The notes: generated from the letters alone by a model not told the origin. Positions 30,238 to 39,525 are shown, counted from the stretch's first letter. The stretch is 64,000 nucleotides of DNA from Aurantiacibacter xanthus (GCF_003584015.1 NZ_QXFM01000114.1:50082-114081); one strand, 5' to 3'. A program made the numbers and translations.

Positions 30238-31785
30238 TTACTCAGCCATTTCCGCCGGAACTTCGCTTTCACCGAAGAAGTCCTGCGGCCAGTGCTTGAG
30301 CGCACTCATCACCGGGTAAGGCGTGAAGCCCCCCAGCGCGCAGAGCGAGCCGAACTTCATCGTTTCGCAAAGATCCGTCAGCAGGCCGACTTCCTCGGCA
30401 GCCTCGCGGCCCTTGTCCTTGGTGGTATTGTGCATCTGCGGGCGCAGTTCGAGCACGTCGCGCTGGCGGCCGCCGGTGCGGATGCGGTCGATCACCTCGA
30501 CCCCGCGCACCGCGCCGATCCGGCACGGGGTGCACTTGCCACAGCTTTCCGCCGCGCAGAACTCCATCGCAAACCGCGCCATCTCGCCCATGTCGACGCT
30601 CTCGTCGAACACGGTGATCCCGGCATGGCCGATCAGCGCATCGGCCGCCGCGAACTCTTCGTAGCCGAACACGAGGTCGAACTGGTCGGGGTGGATATAG
30701 GCCCCGAGCGGCCCGCCCACCTGCACTGCCTTCACCGGCTTGCCCGTGAAGGTGCCGCCGCCGATCTCGTTGACCAGCTCGCCCAGCGGCAGGCCGAAGG
30801 CGACTTCGAACAGGCCGCCGTGCTTGATATTGCCCGCCAGCTGGATCGGCATCGTGCCCTTCGAGCGATCGACCCCGAGCCGGGCATATTCCTCCGCGCC
30901 GCCCTCGGCGAGGATGTGCGGGATGGCGGCGATGGTCAGCACGTTGTTGACCACGGTCGGCTTGCCCATGAAGCCCTCGAGCGCGGGCAAGGGCGGCTTG
31001 GCGCGCACTTCGCCGCGCTTGCCTTCCAGCGAGTTGAGCAGCGAGGTCTCCTCGCCGCAGACATAAGCGCCCGCGCCCATGCGCACTTCCATGTGCAGCG
31101 GCGAAATGATCGGCTCGGCGCGGCGGATCGCCTCTTCCATCTTGGCGATGGCGTGCGGATATTCGCTGCGGGTGTAGATATAGGCGGTCTGCGCGCCCAC
31201 GGCATAGGCGGCAATCGCCATGCCTTCGATCAGCTGGTAGGGATCGCCCTCCATCAGCATCCGGTCGGCGAAGGTGCCGCTGTCGCCCTCGTCGGCGTTG
31301 ACGACGATATATTTGCGGTCGGACTTGGCCTCGGCCACGGTCTTCCACTTGATCCCGGTGGGGAAACCCGCCCCGCCGCGCCCGCGCAGGCCCGAGGCGA
31401 GCACTTCCTCGATCACCGCCGCCGGTTCCATCGTGCGCACGCGCTTCCACGCCTGCCAGCCGCCGGTGTCCTCATAGTCGTCGATGCTGGTCGGACGGGT
31501 CTTGCCCGCACGCGCAAAGGTCAGGCGCTGCTGGCGGGCGATGAACGGGTGCTCTGCGATAACGCCGATGCCCTTGTCGCTCGATCCGTCGAGGATCGCA
31601 TCGACATCGTCGAGCGTGGCCGGACCGAAGCCCTTGCCGTCGATCTCGACCATCGGTTCGAGCCACTGCATGCCCCAGCTCGATGTGCGGTGCACCTCGC
31701 AGCCCTTGGCCTCGAAAGCCTTGGCGAGCTTGTCTGCGCCGCCGGCCAGCGCCAGCGCGTCATCGGAAATCTTTACCAGAGTCAT
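30238..31785 (-). CDS. fdsB: Formate dehydrogenase beta subunit (NuoF-like, NADH/FMN)
   Basis: A 515-residue diaphorase subunit that passes electrons to NAD+. The FMN/NADH motifs are GLRGRGGAGFPTGIKW and GAGAYVCGEETSLLNSLEG; the 4Fe-4S motif is ESCGKCTPCR with a distal Cys in SLCALGG. An N-terminal extension of about 100 residues is thioredoxin-like, as in FdsB proteins. It overlaps fdsG by ATGA. Confidence 0.97.
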   Translation of the reverse strand: MTLVKISDDALALAGGADKLAKAFEAKGCEVHRTSSWGMQWLEPMVEIDGKGFGPATLDDVDAILDGSSDKGIGVIAEHPFIARQQRLTFARAGKTRPTSIDDYEDTGGWQAWKRVRTMEPAAVIEEVLASGLRGRGGAGFPTGIKWKTVAEAKSDRKYIVVNADEGDSGTFADRMLMEGDPYQLIEGMAIAAYAVGAQTAYIYTRSEYPHAIAKMEEAIRRAEPIISPLHMEVRMGAGAYVCGEETSLLNSLEGKRGEVRAKPPLPALEGFMGKPTVVNNVLTIAAIPHILAEGGAEEYARLGVDRSKGTMPIQLAGNIKHGGLFEVAFGLPLGELVNEIGGGTFTGKPVKAVQVGGPLGAYIHPDQFDLVFGYEEFAAADALIGHAGITVFDESVDMGEMARFAMEFCAAESCGKCTPCRIGAVRGVEVIDRIRTGGRQRDVLELRPQMHNTTKDKGREAAEEVGLLTDLCETMKFGSLCALGGFTPYPVMSALKHWPQDFFGESEVPAEMAE

Positions 31786-32210
31786 GCGTTTTCGATCAGC
31801 TTGGTGATCGCCTTCTCGTCGAGCCGGATATGGAGGTCATCGCCGGTGCGCGCGGCGGGGCCGGAGCTGCACAGGCCGAGGCAATAGACCGTCGAAATCT
31901 TCACGCGCTTGCCTGCCGCCGCTTCGGCAGCACCCATCAGCCGCTCGACCCCGTTGGCCTTGCAGGCCTCGGCGCGGCAGATCTGCACCACGGGGCGCGG
32001 ATCGGCTTCGGGGGTGTAGTCGTGATAGAAGCTCACCACGCCATGGATGTCGGCACGGGTGAGGTTGAGGCCCTTGGCCAGCAGCACTTCGGTTTCGGCA
32101 TCGACGCAGCCGAACTCGTGCTGGATATCGTGGAGGATCGGCAGCAGCGGCCCTTCCTGATGCGCGTGCGCGGCGATAATCTCGCCAATGCGCTGGCTCT
32201 TGTCACTCAT
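31782..32210 (-). CDS. fdsG: Formate dehydrogenase gamma subunit (NuoE-like 2Fe-2S)
   Basis: A 142-residue thioredoxin-like ferredoxin. Its 2Fe-2S ligands are in CRAEACKANG and VYCLGLCSSGP. HDIQHEFGCVDAETEVLLAK is the NuoE N-terminal helical bundle. ATG 32210 overlaps the fghA stop by four bases; a longer frame upstream lies inside fghA. Confidence 0.96.
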   Translation of the reverse strand: MSDKSQRIGEIIAAHAHQEGPLLPILHDIQHEFGCVDAETEVLLAKGLNLTRADIHGVVSFYHDYTPEADPRPVVQICRAEACKANGVERLMGAAEAAAGKRVKISTVYCLGLCSSGPAARTGDDLHIRLDEKAITKLIENA

Positions 32211-33046
32211 GCGTTCAACCTCTCGGCATGCCACGCAACATGGTCGGCCATGAAGGTGGAGATGAAGTAATAGGAGTGGTCGTACCCCTCCTGCATCCGG
32301 ATCGTGGCGGGCATATCTGCCGCAGCCACTGCCTCGTCGAGCAGGTGCGTTTTCAGTTGCTCTTCGAGGAAATTGTCGGAGGTGCCCTGATCGACCAGCA
32401 GGTCGGGCAGGCGCGCGCCGTCTGCGATCAGCGCGCAGGCATCGTATGCGCGCCATGCGGCCTTGTCGGCGCCGATATAGCCGGTCAGCGCCTTTTCGCC
32501 CCAAGGGCAGTTGAGCGGCGACACGATCGGCGCAAAGGCGGAGGTCGACTTGTAACGCCCCGGATTGCGAAGCGAGATGGTAAGCGCGCCGTGCCCGCCC
32601 ATCGAGTGGCCGGTGATGCCCTGGCGTTCAATATCCACGGGGAAGTTCGCGGCGATCAGAGCGGGCAGCTCGTTCTCGACATAGTCGCGCATCTGGAAGT
32701 GCGTCGCCCACGGCTCCTGCGTGGCGTTGACGTAGAAGCCTGCGCCCTTGCCGAAGTCGTAGCCTTCGTCGTCGGGCACATCATCGCCGCGCGGGGAGGT
32801 GTCTGGGCAAACGAATATGACCCCGTGCTCGGCGCAGGCGGCACGGTATTCGCCCTTTTCCATGACATTGGCATGGGTGCAGGTGAGCCCCGAAAGGTAG
32901 AACAGCACCGGCAGCTTCGCGCCTTCGGCATGGTCCGGCACATAGACCGCGAAGGTCATTTCGGTGCCGGTGGCTTTGCTGGCGTGCTTGTAGACGCCCT
33001 GCGTGCCGCCAAAGGCGCGGTTGGTGCTGACTGTTTCGAGGCTCAC
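32207..33046 (-). CDS. fghA: S-formylglutathione hydrolase
   Basis: A 279-residue esterase-D-fold enzyme that hydrolyses S-formylglutathione to formate and glutathione. The nucleophile is in GHSMGG (Ser148); the charge relay includes DQGTSDNF and YDHSYYF. LSGLTCTHANVMEKGE is a further family motif. The start is GTG 33046, with GAGGAG about 8 bases upstream; the frame is open further but unlike the family. It produces the substrate for the overlapping formate dehydrogenase genes. Confidence 0.96.
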   Translation of the reverse strand: MSLETVSTNRAFGGTQGVYKHASKATGTEMTFAVYVPDHAEGAKLPVLFYLSGLTCTHANVMEKGEYRAACAEHGVIFVCPDTSPRGDDVPDDEGYDFGKGAGFYVNATQEPWATHFQMRDYVENELPALIAANFPVDIERQGITGHSMGGHGALTISLRNPGRYKSTSAFAPIVSPLNCPWGEKALTGYIGADKAAWRAYDACALIADGARLPDLLVDQGTSDNFLEEQLKTHLLDEAVAAADMPATIRMQEGYDHSYYFISTFMADHVAWHAERLNA

Positions 33047-33056
33047 GAGATGCTCC

Positions 33057-33437
33057 TCAGTCCATCCGATAGAGAGCGCACAGCTTGTGGCCGTCGGGGT
33101 CGCGCAGATAGGCGAGATAGAGCTTGGTTCCGTGCATATCGCGCACGCCCGGCGCATCTTCGATCTCGGTGCCGCCAGCAGCTGCGCCGGCGGCGTGCCA
33201 GGCGTCGGCCTGCTCGGGGTTGTCCATGGCAAAGCCGATGGTGCTGCCGTTCGAGATACAGGCCGGTTCGCCGTTAATCGGCTTGGTGACGAGGAAGGCA
33301 CTGCCCTTGTGGGCGTAAACCAGTCGCCCCTTGGGATCGTAGGTGCCGGGTGCGCCGCCGATAGCGGTGAACACGGCATCATAGAAGGTCTTGGATTTTT
33401 CGAGGTCGTTCGAGCCGACCATCATGTGGCTGTACAT
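33057..33437 (-). CDS. VOC family protein 1
   Basis: A 126-residue vicinal-oxygen-chelate protein: YSHMMVGSNDLEKSKTFYDA at the start and LRDPDGHKLCALYRMD at the end, a two-fold betaalphabetabetabeta fold. The first His of the metal site is present, while the usual terminal Glu is replaced in the KLCA motif. First of three tandem paralogues between frmA and fghA. A glutathione- or aldehyde-related reaction is suggested only by context. Confidence 0.85.
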   Translation of the reverse strand: MYSHMMVGSNDLEKSKTFYDAVFTAIGGAPGTYDPKGRLVYAHKGSAFLVTKPINGEPACISNGSTIGFAMDNPEQADAWHAAGAAAGGTEIEDAPGVRDMHGTKLYLAYLRDPDGHKLCALYRMD

Positions 33438-33456
33438 TCTCGGGATACTCCTTCGC

Positions 33457-33837
33457 TCAGCGCGGGCCGGTGTTGACGGCGTAGGCGCACAGTTTGTGGC
33501 CATCGGGATCGCGCAGATAGGCACCATACATGTTGCCCGGCGAATTTTCACGGAAACCCGGTGCGCCCGCATCGGTGCCGCCATTGGCGAGGCCTGCGGC
33601 ATGCCAGGCCTCGACCTGATCGTAGTCGGCGGCGCGGAAGCCGAAAGTGAAGCCGTTCATGCAGGTGGCTGCCTCGCCATTGGCGGGCGTGGCGACCACG
33701 AAAGAGCCGTGCTCGCTCGGATAGGCGGTGCCGTGCGGCATGTCGTGACCGGCATGGCCCAGCACGGTCATCGTGGCGTTGTAGAACTTGCGCGCGGCGG
33801 CGACATCGTTGGTGCCGACGAAGACGTGATTGAACAT
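33457..33837 (-). CDS. VOC family protein 2
   Basis: A 126-residue paralogue of its neighbours (FNHVFVGTNDVAAARKFYNA ... LRDPDGHKLCAYAVNTG). ATG 33837 is chosen by alignment to the other two; the open frame further upstream has no family similarity. The gap to the next VOC gene upstream is 143 bases, the largest in this part of the operon. Function unknown. Confidence 0.85.
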   Translation of the reverse strand: MFNHVFVGTNDVAAARKFYNATMTVLGHAGHDMPHGTAYPSEHGSFVVATPANGEAATCMNGFTFGFRAADYDQVEAWHAAGLANGGTDAGAPGFRENSPGNMYGAYLRDPDGHKLCAYAVNTGPR

Positions 33838-33980
33838 GGTGTTGGTCTCTCCTCTCAGGCTGCCCGCAAAGGGCGCGCGTGACTCGGCGATCACATAGCC
33901 GAAGTTTTCGGCCTTGTGAAAGAACGAATGCTCAATTGGGCAAATTGGCAAGGCGCGGCAGGGTTGGGCCTGCCGCTTCG

Positions 33981-34382
33981 CTATGCCTGTTCGTGCTCGT
34001 AGACGACGCAGAGCTTGTTGCCGGTCGGGTCGCGCAGATAGGCGACCGTGACCATCTGGCCGGTGGCAGGCGAGATGCGTTCCTTCGGAGCGCCTTCGCA
34101 AAGCGAACCGCCATTGGTGAGCCCGGCCGTTTGCCAGGCGTGGACCGCCTCGGCACTCGGCGCGAAGAACCCGAGCGTGCCGCCATTGGCATGGGTCGCC
34201 TTCTGGCCGTCGATCGGACGCCCGATGATCAGCATTTGACCCTCGTGCCGATAGATGAAGCGGCCGTTCGGATCGGGCACGCCGGGGCCGACCCCGATGG
34301 CGGCGAAGGTCGCGTCGTAGAAGACGCGCGCCGCCTCGGGATCGTCGGCTCCGAACACCATGTGGCGAAACAGGCCGGTCAT
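33981..34382 (-). CDS. VOC family protein 3
   Basis: A 133-residue paralogue (FRHMVFGADDPEAARVFYDA ... LRDPTGNKLCVVYEHEQA). It starts 14 bases after the frmA stop, so it is co-transcribed with it. It is the most diverged of the three, with an insertion near SLCEGAPKERISPATGQ. Confidence 0.85.
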   Translation of the reverse strand: MTGLFRHMVFGADDPEAARVFYDATFAAIGVGPGVPDPNGRFIYRHEGQMLIIGRPIDGQKATHANGGTLGFFAPSAEAVHAWQTAGLTNGGSLCEGAPKERISPATGQMVTVAYLRDPTGNKLCVVYEHEQA

Positions 34383-34396
34383 CGCCCGCGCCTCGC

Positions 34397-35509
34397 TCAG
34401 AACACCACCACCGAGCGGATCGACTTGCCCTCGTGCATGAGGTCGAAGGCGGTGTTGATCTCTTCGAGGCCCATCACGTGGGTGATCATCGGGTCGATCT
34501 CGATCTTGCCCTGCATGTACATGTCGACGATCTTGGGCACGTCGGTGCGGCCCTTGGCCCCGCCGAACGCCGTGCCGCGCCAGTTGCGGCCCGTCACCAG
34601 CTGGAACGGACGGGTGGCGATTTCCTTGCCCGCCTCGGCCACGCCGATGATGATCGAGGTGCCCCAGCCGCGGTGGCAGGCTTCGAGCGCGGTGCGCATG
34701 ACCTCGGTGTTGCCGGTGGCATCGAAGGTGTAGTCCGCCCCGCCGTCGGTCATTTCGACGATCTTGGCGACGGTCTCCTCGCGGCTCATGCCCCTGGTGT
34801 TGAGGAAGTGGGTCATGCCGAACCTGCGGCCCCACTCTTCACGGTCGGGATTGAGGTCGACGCCGACGATCATGTTCGCGCCCGCCAGCCGCGCACCCTG
34901 AATGACGTTGAGGCCGATCCCGCCGAGGCCGAACACCACCACATTGTCGCCTACCTGCACCTTGGCGGTGTTGGTGACCGCGCCCACACCCGTGGTCACG
35001 CCGCAGCCGACATAGCAGGCCGACTGGAACGGCGCGTCTTCGCGGATCTTGGCGACGGCGATCTCGGGCAGCACGGTGAAGTTCGAGAAGGTCGAACAGC
35101 CCATGTAGTGGTAGATCGGCTGGCCCTTGTAGCTGAAGCGGGTGGTGCCGTCGGGCATCAGGCCCTTGCCCTGCGTGGCGCGGATCGCGGTGCACAGGTT
35201 GGTCTTGCCGCTGAGGCAGCTCTTACACTGGCGGCATTCGGGGGTGTAAAGCGGGATCACGTGATCGCCGGGCTTCACCGAGGTAACGCCCGCACCCACT
35301 TCGCGCACCACACCTGCGCCCTCGTGGCCGAGCACCGAGGGGAAGATGCCCTCAGAGTCGAACCCGTCGAGCGTATAGGCGTCGGTGTGGCAAATGCCGG
35401 TGGCCATAATCTCGACCAGCACTTCGCCAGCCTTCGGGCCTTCGAGGTCAAGCTCGACGATTTCGAGCGGCTTCTTCGCCTCGAAGGCGACTGCTGCGCG
35501 GGTTTTCAT
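34397..35509 (-). CDS. frmA: S-(hydroxymethyl)glutathione dehydrogenase (class III ADH)
   Basis: A 370-residue zinc-dependent enzyme that oxidises S-hydroxymethylglutathione (formaldehyde plus GSH) to S-formylglutathione with NAD+. The catalytic zinc site includes Cys40 and His62 (GHEGAG), with structural zinc Cys92, 95, 98 and 106. The Rossmann motif is [14 protein letters not shown]. Twenty bases downstream of the MFS gene, it opens the formaldehyde-to-CO2 gene run. Confidence 0.97.
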   Translation of the reverse strand: MKTRAAVAFEAKKPLEIVELDLEGPKAGEVLVEIMATGICHTDAYTLDGFDSEGIFPSVLGHEGAGVVREVGAGVTSVKPGDHVIPLYTPECRQCKSCLSGKTNLCTAIRATQGKGLMPDGTTRFSYKGQPIYHYMGCSTFSNFTVLPEIAVAKIREDAPFQSACYVGCGVTTGVGAVTNTAKVQVGDNVVVFGLGGIGLNVIQGARLAGANMIVGVDLNPDREEWGRRFGMTHFLNTRGMSREETVAKIVEMTDGGADYTFDATGNTEVMRTALEACHRGWGTSIIIGVAEAGKEIATRPFQLVTGRNWRGTAFGGAKGRTDVPKIVDMYMQGKIEIDPMITHVMGLEEINTAFDLMHEGKSIRSVVVF

Positions 35510-35529
35510 GATGAGGGTCTCCTAGATTT

Positions 35530-36900
35530 TCAATCGAGCGGCGTGCCGGCGGGCAGGTCGGCGGCGCTCACCAGTTCATCGCCTTCGCGTTCGGGCAGCA
35601 TCAGGAACAGCACCAGCGAGATCACCGAGCCCATGGCCATGATGATCGAGACGGTAAGAAGTTCCGAATTGCCGAGCACCGTGAACAGCGTGCCGGCCAG
35701 CAGCGGACTGCCTGCCGCACCGAGCCGGCCGATCCCGAGCACGAAGCCGGTGCCGGTGGCGCGGGCATAGGCGGGGAAGCCGCGCGCGAAGGCGGCGTAG
35801 TAGCCCGAAATCGCGGCATTGGTGAAGAAGCCGGTGATGACGGTCGCCCACTGCCAGGCATCGAGCGTGTTGCGGCCCAGACCGAAGCTGGCCACGGCGA
35901 CCGAGCCGAGCAGCAGCATCAGCGCAGTCGGCCAGCGAATGCCGAGGCGCGCCATCACGAAGCCGAACAGCGCCGAGCCGAAGAACCCGCCGACATTGGC
36001 ATAGGTGAGCACGGTGGCCGCTTCCGAGGGGGCATAGCCCGGCGGGTAGTCGGCCACGATCTGCACCGCGAACTTCAGGATGTAATAGAAGGTGATGGTG
36101 TGGAACATGTAGCCGAAAGCCAACAGCAGCGTGACCGGACGGAGCTTGGGGTTCGACAGAATGTCGGTGACCTTGGGCCGCGTGGCCGACATGTCGAGCG
36201 GCGGCAGTTCGGCAATCGGGGCCTTGCCGAAGGCGGCAAGCGTCTTGTTGACGCCTGCGACGTTGCCCTTGCCCGCGTTGTAAGCGGCGGTTTCCGGCAC
36301 CAATGCATAGAGCACGGGGATCAGAGCGGCGGTGACGATCGCGCCGAAGTCGAACACGCCGCGCCAGCCATAGGCCTCCAGCAGCCATTCCGAGGCCGCG
36401 ATGCCGCCGACGATCGCGCCCAGCGGATAGCCCGCCACATAGACCGCGATGGCGGCCTTGCGCCACTTGCTGTTGGTGCTTTCGGCGGTCACCGCGTTGG
36501 TCGCGGCGAGCATGCCGCCGATGCCGATGCCGGTGATGAAGCGATAGATCACCAGCGGCGTTACCGAGGTTGCGTGCCCGGCGGCCCACATGCCCGCAGC
36601 CATGAACAGCAGGCACACCAGCATGGTGTTCTTGCGGCCATATTTGTCAGCCGCGCCGCCCAGCAGCACCGAGCCGAAGCCCATGCCAACCAGCTCGGCT
36701 GAGAGGACGACGCCCAGCGCCGCACGTTCGATGCCCCATTCGGCAGAGATGCCCGGCGCGGCAAAGGCGCTGGACAGCACATCGAACCCGTCGAGCGCGT
36801 TGAGCATCACCATGAGGATCACCACGACCCACTGGCGCACCCCCATAGGCGTATCGTTGATGACAGTGATGGGGTTCGTGCCCCCGCCAGGTGCAGCCAT
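35530..36900 (-). CDS. MFS transporter, aromatic acid:H+ symporter type
   Basis: A 456-residue, 12-helix transporter. MLNALDGFDVLSSAFAAPGI matches the 'DG(F/Y)D' motif in helix 1 of the AAHS family (PcaK, BenK, and the sphingomonad DdvK). GGAADKYGRKNTM is the MFS loop 2-3 motif. It lies between a MarR gene and frmA, so uptake of an aromatic acid whose breakdown frees formaldehyde is a reasonable inference. The substrate is not determined by sequence. Confidence 0.88.
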   Translation of the reverse strand: MAAPGGGTNPITVINDTPMGVRQWVVVILMVMLNALDGFDVLSSAFAAPGISAEWGIERAALGVVLSAELVGMGFGSVLLGGAADKYGRKNTMLVCLLFMAAGMWAAGHATSVTPLVIYRFITGIGIGGMLAATNAVTAESTNSKWRKAAIAVYVAGYPLGAIVGGIAASEWLLEAYGWRGVFDFGAIVTAALIPVLYALVPETAAYNAGKGNVAGVNKTLAAFGKAPIAELPPLDMSATRPKVTDILSNPKLRPVTLLLAFGYMFHTITFYYILKFAVQIVADYPPGYAPSEAATVLTYANVGGFFGSALFGFVMARLGIRWPTALMLLLGSVAVASFGLGRNTLDAWQWATVITGFFTNAAISGYYAAFARGFPAYARATGTGFVLGIGRLGAAGSPLLAGTLFTVLGNSELLTVSIIMAMGSVISLVLFLMLPEREGDELVSAADLPAGTPLD

Positions 36901-36931
36901 GGTTCGTGTCCCTCTCCTCAGTTCGCGCGGA

Positions 36932-37393
36932 CTATTCGTGGATTCGCGCGAGCATTTCCACCAATTTCTTGACTTCGTCCGAAGTGAACCGGCTCTTCAG
37001 CCAGCGCTCATGTTCTTCGATGCAGGTTTTGGCCTGATCGAGCGCGTTTCGGCCCTCATCGGTCAGGTGCAGCAATTGCTTGCGCCCGTCGGACGGGCAG
37101 CGTTCGCGCCACAGATAGCCGCGTTCCTGCATGCGGCTGACGATCGACATCGCGGTCGCCCGATCCATCCGCAGACGGTTGCCCAGCTCGCTCTGCGCGA
37201 TGCCAGGCATTTCGGCCACCAGCCACAGCGTGCTGACCTGCTTCTGCGTCAGCCCGAGCGTGGCGAAAGTCTCGCTGAAATGGCGATACACCGCCCCGTG
37301 CGCGAGGCGGATGTGAAAGCCCAGCACAGAGTCGAGCGAAGCCGGGCCTTGCCCCGCTCCGTCCTTGCTCTCGATCAATGCGGGTTGTGCCAA
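36932..37393 (-). CDS. MarR family regulator
   Basis: A protein of about 153 residues: winged helix with LGLTQKQVSTLWLVAEMPGI, AQSELGNRLRMDRATAMSIV and wing CPSDGRKQLLHLTDEG. The start is probably TTG 37393 (MAQPALIESKDG...); there is no ATG in a suitable place. Divergent from the lignostilbene dioxygenase, with an operator-like repeat between them (37420-37438). The ligand is probably an aromatic acid or its CoA ester; similar in type to sphingomonad MarR regulators of lignin dimer genes. Confidence 0.88.
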   Translation of the reverse strand: MAQPALIESKDGAGQGPASLDSVLGFHIRLAHGAVYRHFSETFATLGLTQKQVSTLWLVAEMPGIAQSELGNRLRMDRATAMSIVSRMQERGYLWRERCPSDGRKQLLHLTDEGRNALDQAKTCIEEHERWLKSRFTSDEVKKLVEMLARIHE

Positions 37394-37419
37394 CGTACCT
37401 ATTCCTCGACCTTGCCTAT

Positions 37420-37438
37420 TTGTTAGTGAAGCATACAA
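37420..37438. promoter_or_regulatory. MarR operator-like inverted repeat, site 1
   Basis: TTGTTAG-TGAAG-CATACAA: 7-base halves with a 5-base spacer, halves inverse at 5 of 7 positions. The right half inverted (TTGTATG) matches site 2 (TCGTATG at 48374) at 6 of 7. It sits in the 76-base gap between the divergent MarR gene and the dioxygenase. Confidence 0.55.
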
Positions 37439-37469
37439 TCGAGCGCAAGGAAGAGGATTCGAAAGAGAT

Positions 37470-38957
37470 ATGGCGCAGTTCCCTGACACCCCCAATTTCA
37501 CCGGTTTTAACACGCCCAGCCGGGTTGAGGCCGATATCGAGGATCTGGATTTCGACGGCACGATCCCGCCCGAAATCGACGGCGCGTTCTTCCGTGTGCA
37601 GCCCGATCCGCAGTTCCCGCCGCTGCTCGGCGATGACATCGCCTTCAACGGTGACGGGATGATCACCCGCTTCCACATCCACGACGGGCAGGTCGACTTC
37701 AAACAGCGCTGGGCCAAGACCGACAAGTGGCACGCCGAGCGCGCCGCTGGCCGCGGCCTGTTCGGCAAGTATCGCAACCCCGTCACCGACGATCCCAGCG
37801 TGAAGGGCATGATCCGCAGCACCGCCAACACCAATGCCTGGATCTATGCCGGCAAGCTGTGGGCGATGAAGGAAGACAGCCCGGCCCTCATCATGGACCC
37901 GGCCACGATGGAGACCGACGCCTTTGAGACCTGGGAAGGGGCGATGAAGTCGCAGACCTTCACTGCGCACCCGAAGATCGACCCGGCCACCGGCAACATG
38001 GTCGCCATCGGCTATGCCGCGAGCGGTCTGTGTACCGATGACGTTTCCTATATGGAGGTTGCGCCCGACGGATCGCTGGTCCGCGAAAAGTGGTTCAAGG
38101 TGCCCTACTATTGCATGATGCACGACTTCGGCATCACCGAGGATTACCTCGTGCTGCATATCGTGCCCTCGACCTCGAACTGGGACCGCCTGAATGCGGG
38201 CGAGGTCCACTTCGGGTTCGACACCACCATGCCGGTCTATCTCGGGATCATCCCGCGCCGCGACGATCTGAAGGACGAGGACATCCGCTGGTTCAAGCGC
38301 GACAACTGCTTTGCCAGCCATGTCGTCAACGCCTGGCAGGAAGGCTCGAAGGTCCACTTCGTGATCCCGGAGGCGAAGAACAACATGTTCCCGTTCTTCC
38401 CCGACATCCACGGCGCGCCGTTCAACGGGCCCGAGGCGATGAGCAAGCTCACCCGCTGGACCGTCGATATGGCCTCGAACGGCGAGGACTTCGCCGAAAT
38501 CGAGCAGCTGACCGACACCGCCAGCGAGTTCCCGCGCATCGACGACCGCTTCACCGGCACGAAGAACCGCTACACCTGGGGGCTGGAGATGGACATGCGC
38601 CGTCCCAACGAGCTGAAGGGTGGCAGCGCCGGCGGGTTCCTGATGAACTGCCTGTTCCTGAAGGATCTCGAAACCGGCGCCGAGCAGCACTGGTGGTGCG
38701 GCCCGGTCTCCTCGATGCAGGAACCGTGCTTCATCCCGCGCGCGAAGGACGCGCCCGAGGGTGACGGCTGGATCGTGATGCTGTGCAACCGGCTGGCCGA
38801 TCACAACACCGACCTGTTGATTTTCGACGCGCTCGATATCGAGAAGGGTCCGGTGGCGACCGTCCATGTGCCGATCCGCCTGCGCTTCGGCCTGCACGGC
38901 AACTTTGCCCTCAGCGAGGACATCGGCCTCAAGGCGAAGCAGCCAGAGCCTGCTTGA
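37470..38957 (+). CDS. lsd: Lignostilbene-alpha,beta-dioxygenase (carotenoid oxygenase family)
   Basis: A 495-residue Fe(II) beta-propeller enzyme that splits stilbene double bonds with O2 to give two aromatic aldehydes. The four Fe ligands fall at His167, His218, His284 and His476, the numbering I recall for Novosphingobium NOV1. Tyr101 and Lys134, which in NOV1 contact the 4-hydroxyl of the substrate, are also present. This favours lignostilbene over carotenoid substrates. ATG 37470 is the start; it is divergent from MarR and followed by DUF3237, MFS and NTF2-like genes. Confidence 0.95.
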   Translation: MAQFPDTPNFTGFNTPSRVEADIEDLDFDGTIPPEIDGAFFRVQPDPQFPPLLGDDIAFNGDGMITRFHIHDGQVDFKQRWAKTDKWHAERAAGRGLFGKYRNPVTDDPSVKGMIRSTANTNAWIYAGKLWAMKEDSPALIMDPATMETDAFETWEGAMKSQTFTAHPKIDPATGNMVAIGYAASGLCTDDVSYMEVAPDGSLVREKWFKVPYYCMMHDFGITEDYLVLHIVPSTSNWDRLNAGEVHFGFDTTMPVYLGIIPRRDDLKDEDIRWFKRDNCFASHVVNAWQEGSKVHFVIPEAKNNMFPFFPDIHGAPFNGPEAMSKLTRWTVDMASNGEDFAEIEQLTDTASEFPRIDDRFTGTKNRYTWGLEMDMRRPNELKGGSAGGFLMNCLFLKDLETGAEQHWWCGPVSSMQEPCFIPRAKDAPEGDGWIVMLCNRLADHNTDLLIFDALDIEKGPVATVHVPIRLRFGLHGNFALSEDIGLKAKQPEPA

Positions 38958-39020
38958 TCTAAAGGTCTCTCCCCGGCACACATTGCCGCGGGAGAGACCG
39001 CATCGTGAAAGAGCCCGGCC

Positions 39021-39503
39021 ATGAGTGAACCCGATTTCGAGAAGTACAAACCGGGCCTCGAGTTCGTCTATGAGGCGGGCGGCGAGCTGGAGGCCCCGCG
39101 CGAGATCGGGCCGGTGGTCGATGGCACGCGCCGGATCATTCCCATTTGCGATGGCGGCTATGTGAAGGGTCCGAAGATCAGCGGCAAGCTGATGGGCAAT
39201 TCGGCTGACTGGCAGCTTACCCGCCCTGATGGCGTGACCGTGGCCGACGCGATCTACGCCATCGAGACCGACGACGGCGCGATCATCCAGATCCGCAACA
39301 AGGGTCTGCGCCATGGCCCGCCCGAGGTGATGGACCGCCTGCGCCGCGGCGACGAGGTCGATCCGAGCGAATACTATTTCCGCACCGTGCCCGAATTCAT
39401 CGCGCCTGCCGGTCCCTACGAATGGATGAACCGCTCGATCTTCATCTGCTCGGGCGCGCGTTTTGCATCGTCGATCAAGCTGTGGGTCTGGCGCGTGACC
39501 TGA
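39021..39503 (+). CDS. DUF3237 protein
   Basis: A 160-residue beta-barrel-type DUF3237 protein: YEAGGELEAPREIGPVVDGT, RRIIPICDGGYVKGPKISGK, YAIETDDGAIIQIRNKGLRH and YYFRTVPEF near the end are all family hallmarks. DUF3237 genes often sit in aromatic catabolic clusters; a role in binding or converting a pathway intermediate is possible, but none is established. 63 bases after lsd, 22 before the MFS gene. Confidence 0.9.
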   Translation: MSEPDFEKYKPGLEFVYEAGGELEAPREIGPVVDGTRRIIPICDGGYVKGPKISGKLMGNSADWQLTRPDGVTVADAIYAIETDDGAIIQIRNKGLRHGPPEVMDRLRRGDEVDPSEYYFRTVPEFIAPAGPYEWMNRSIFICSGARFASSIKLWVWRVT

Positions 39504-39525
39504 CCGGCGCTTTGGGGGAGAGGAC

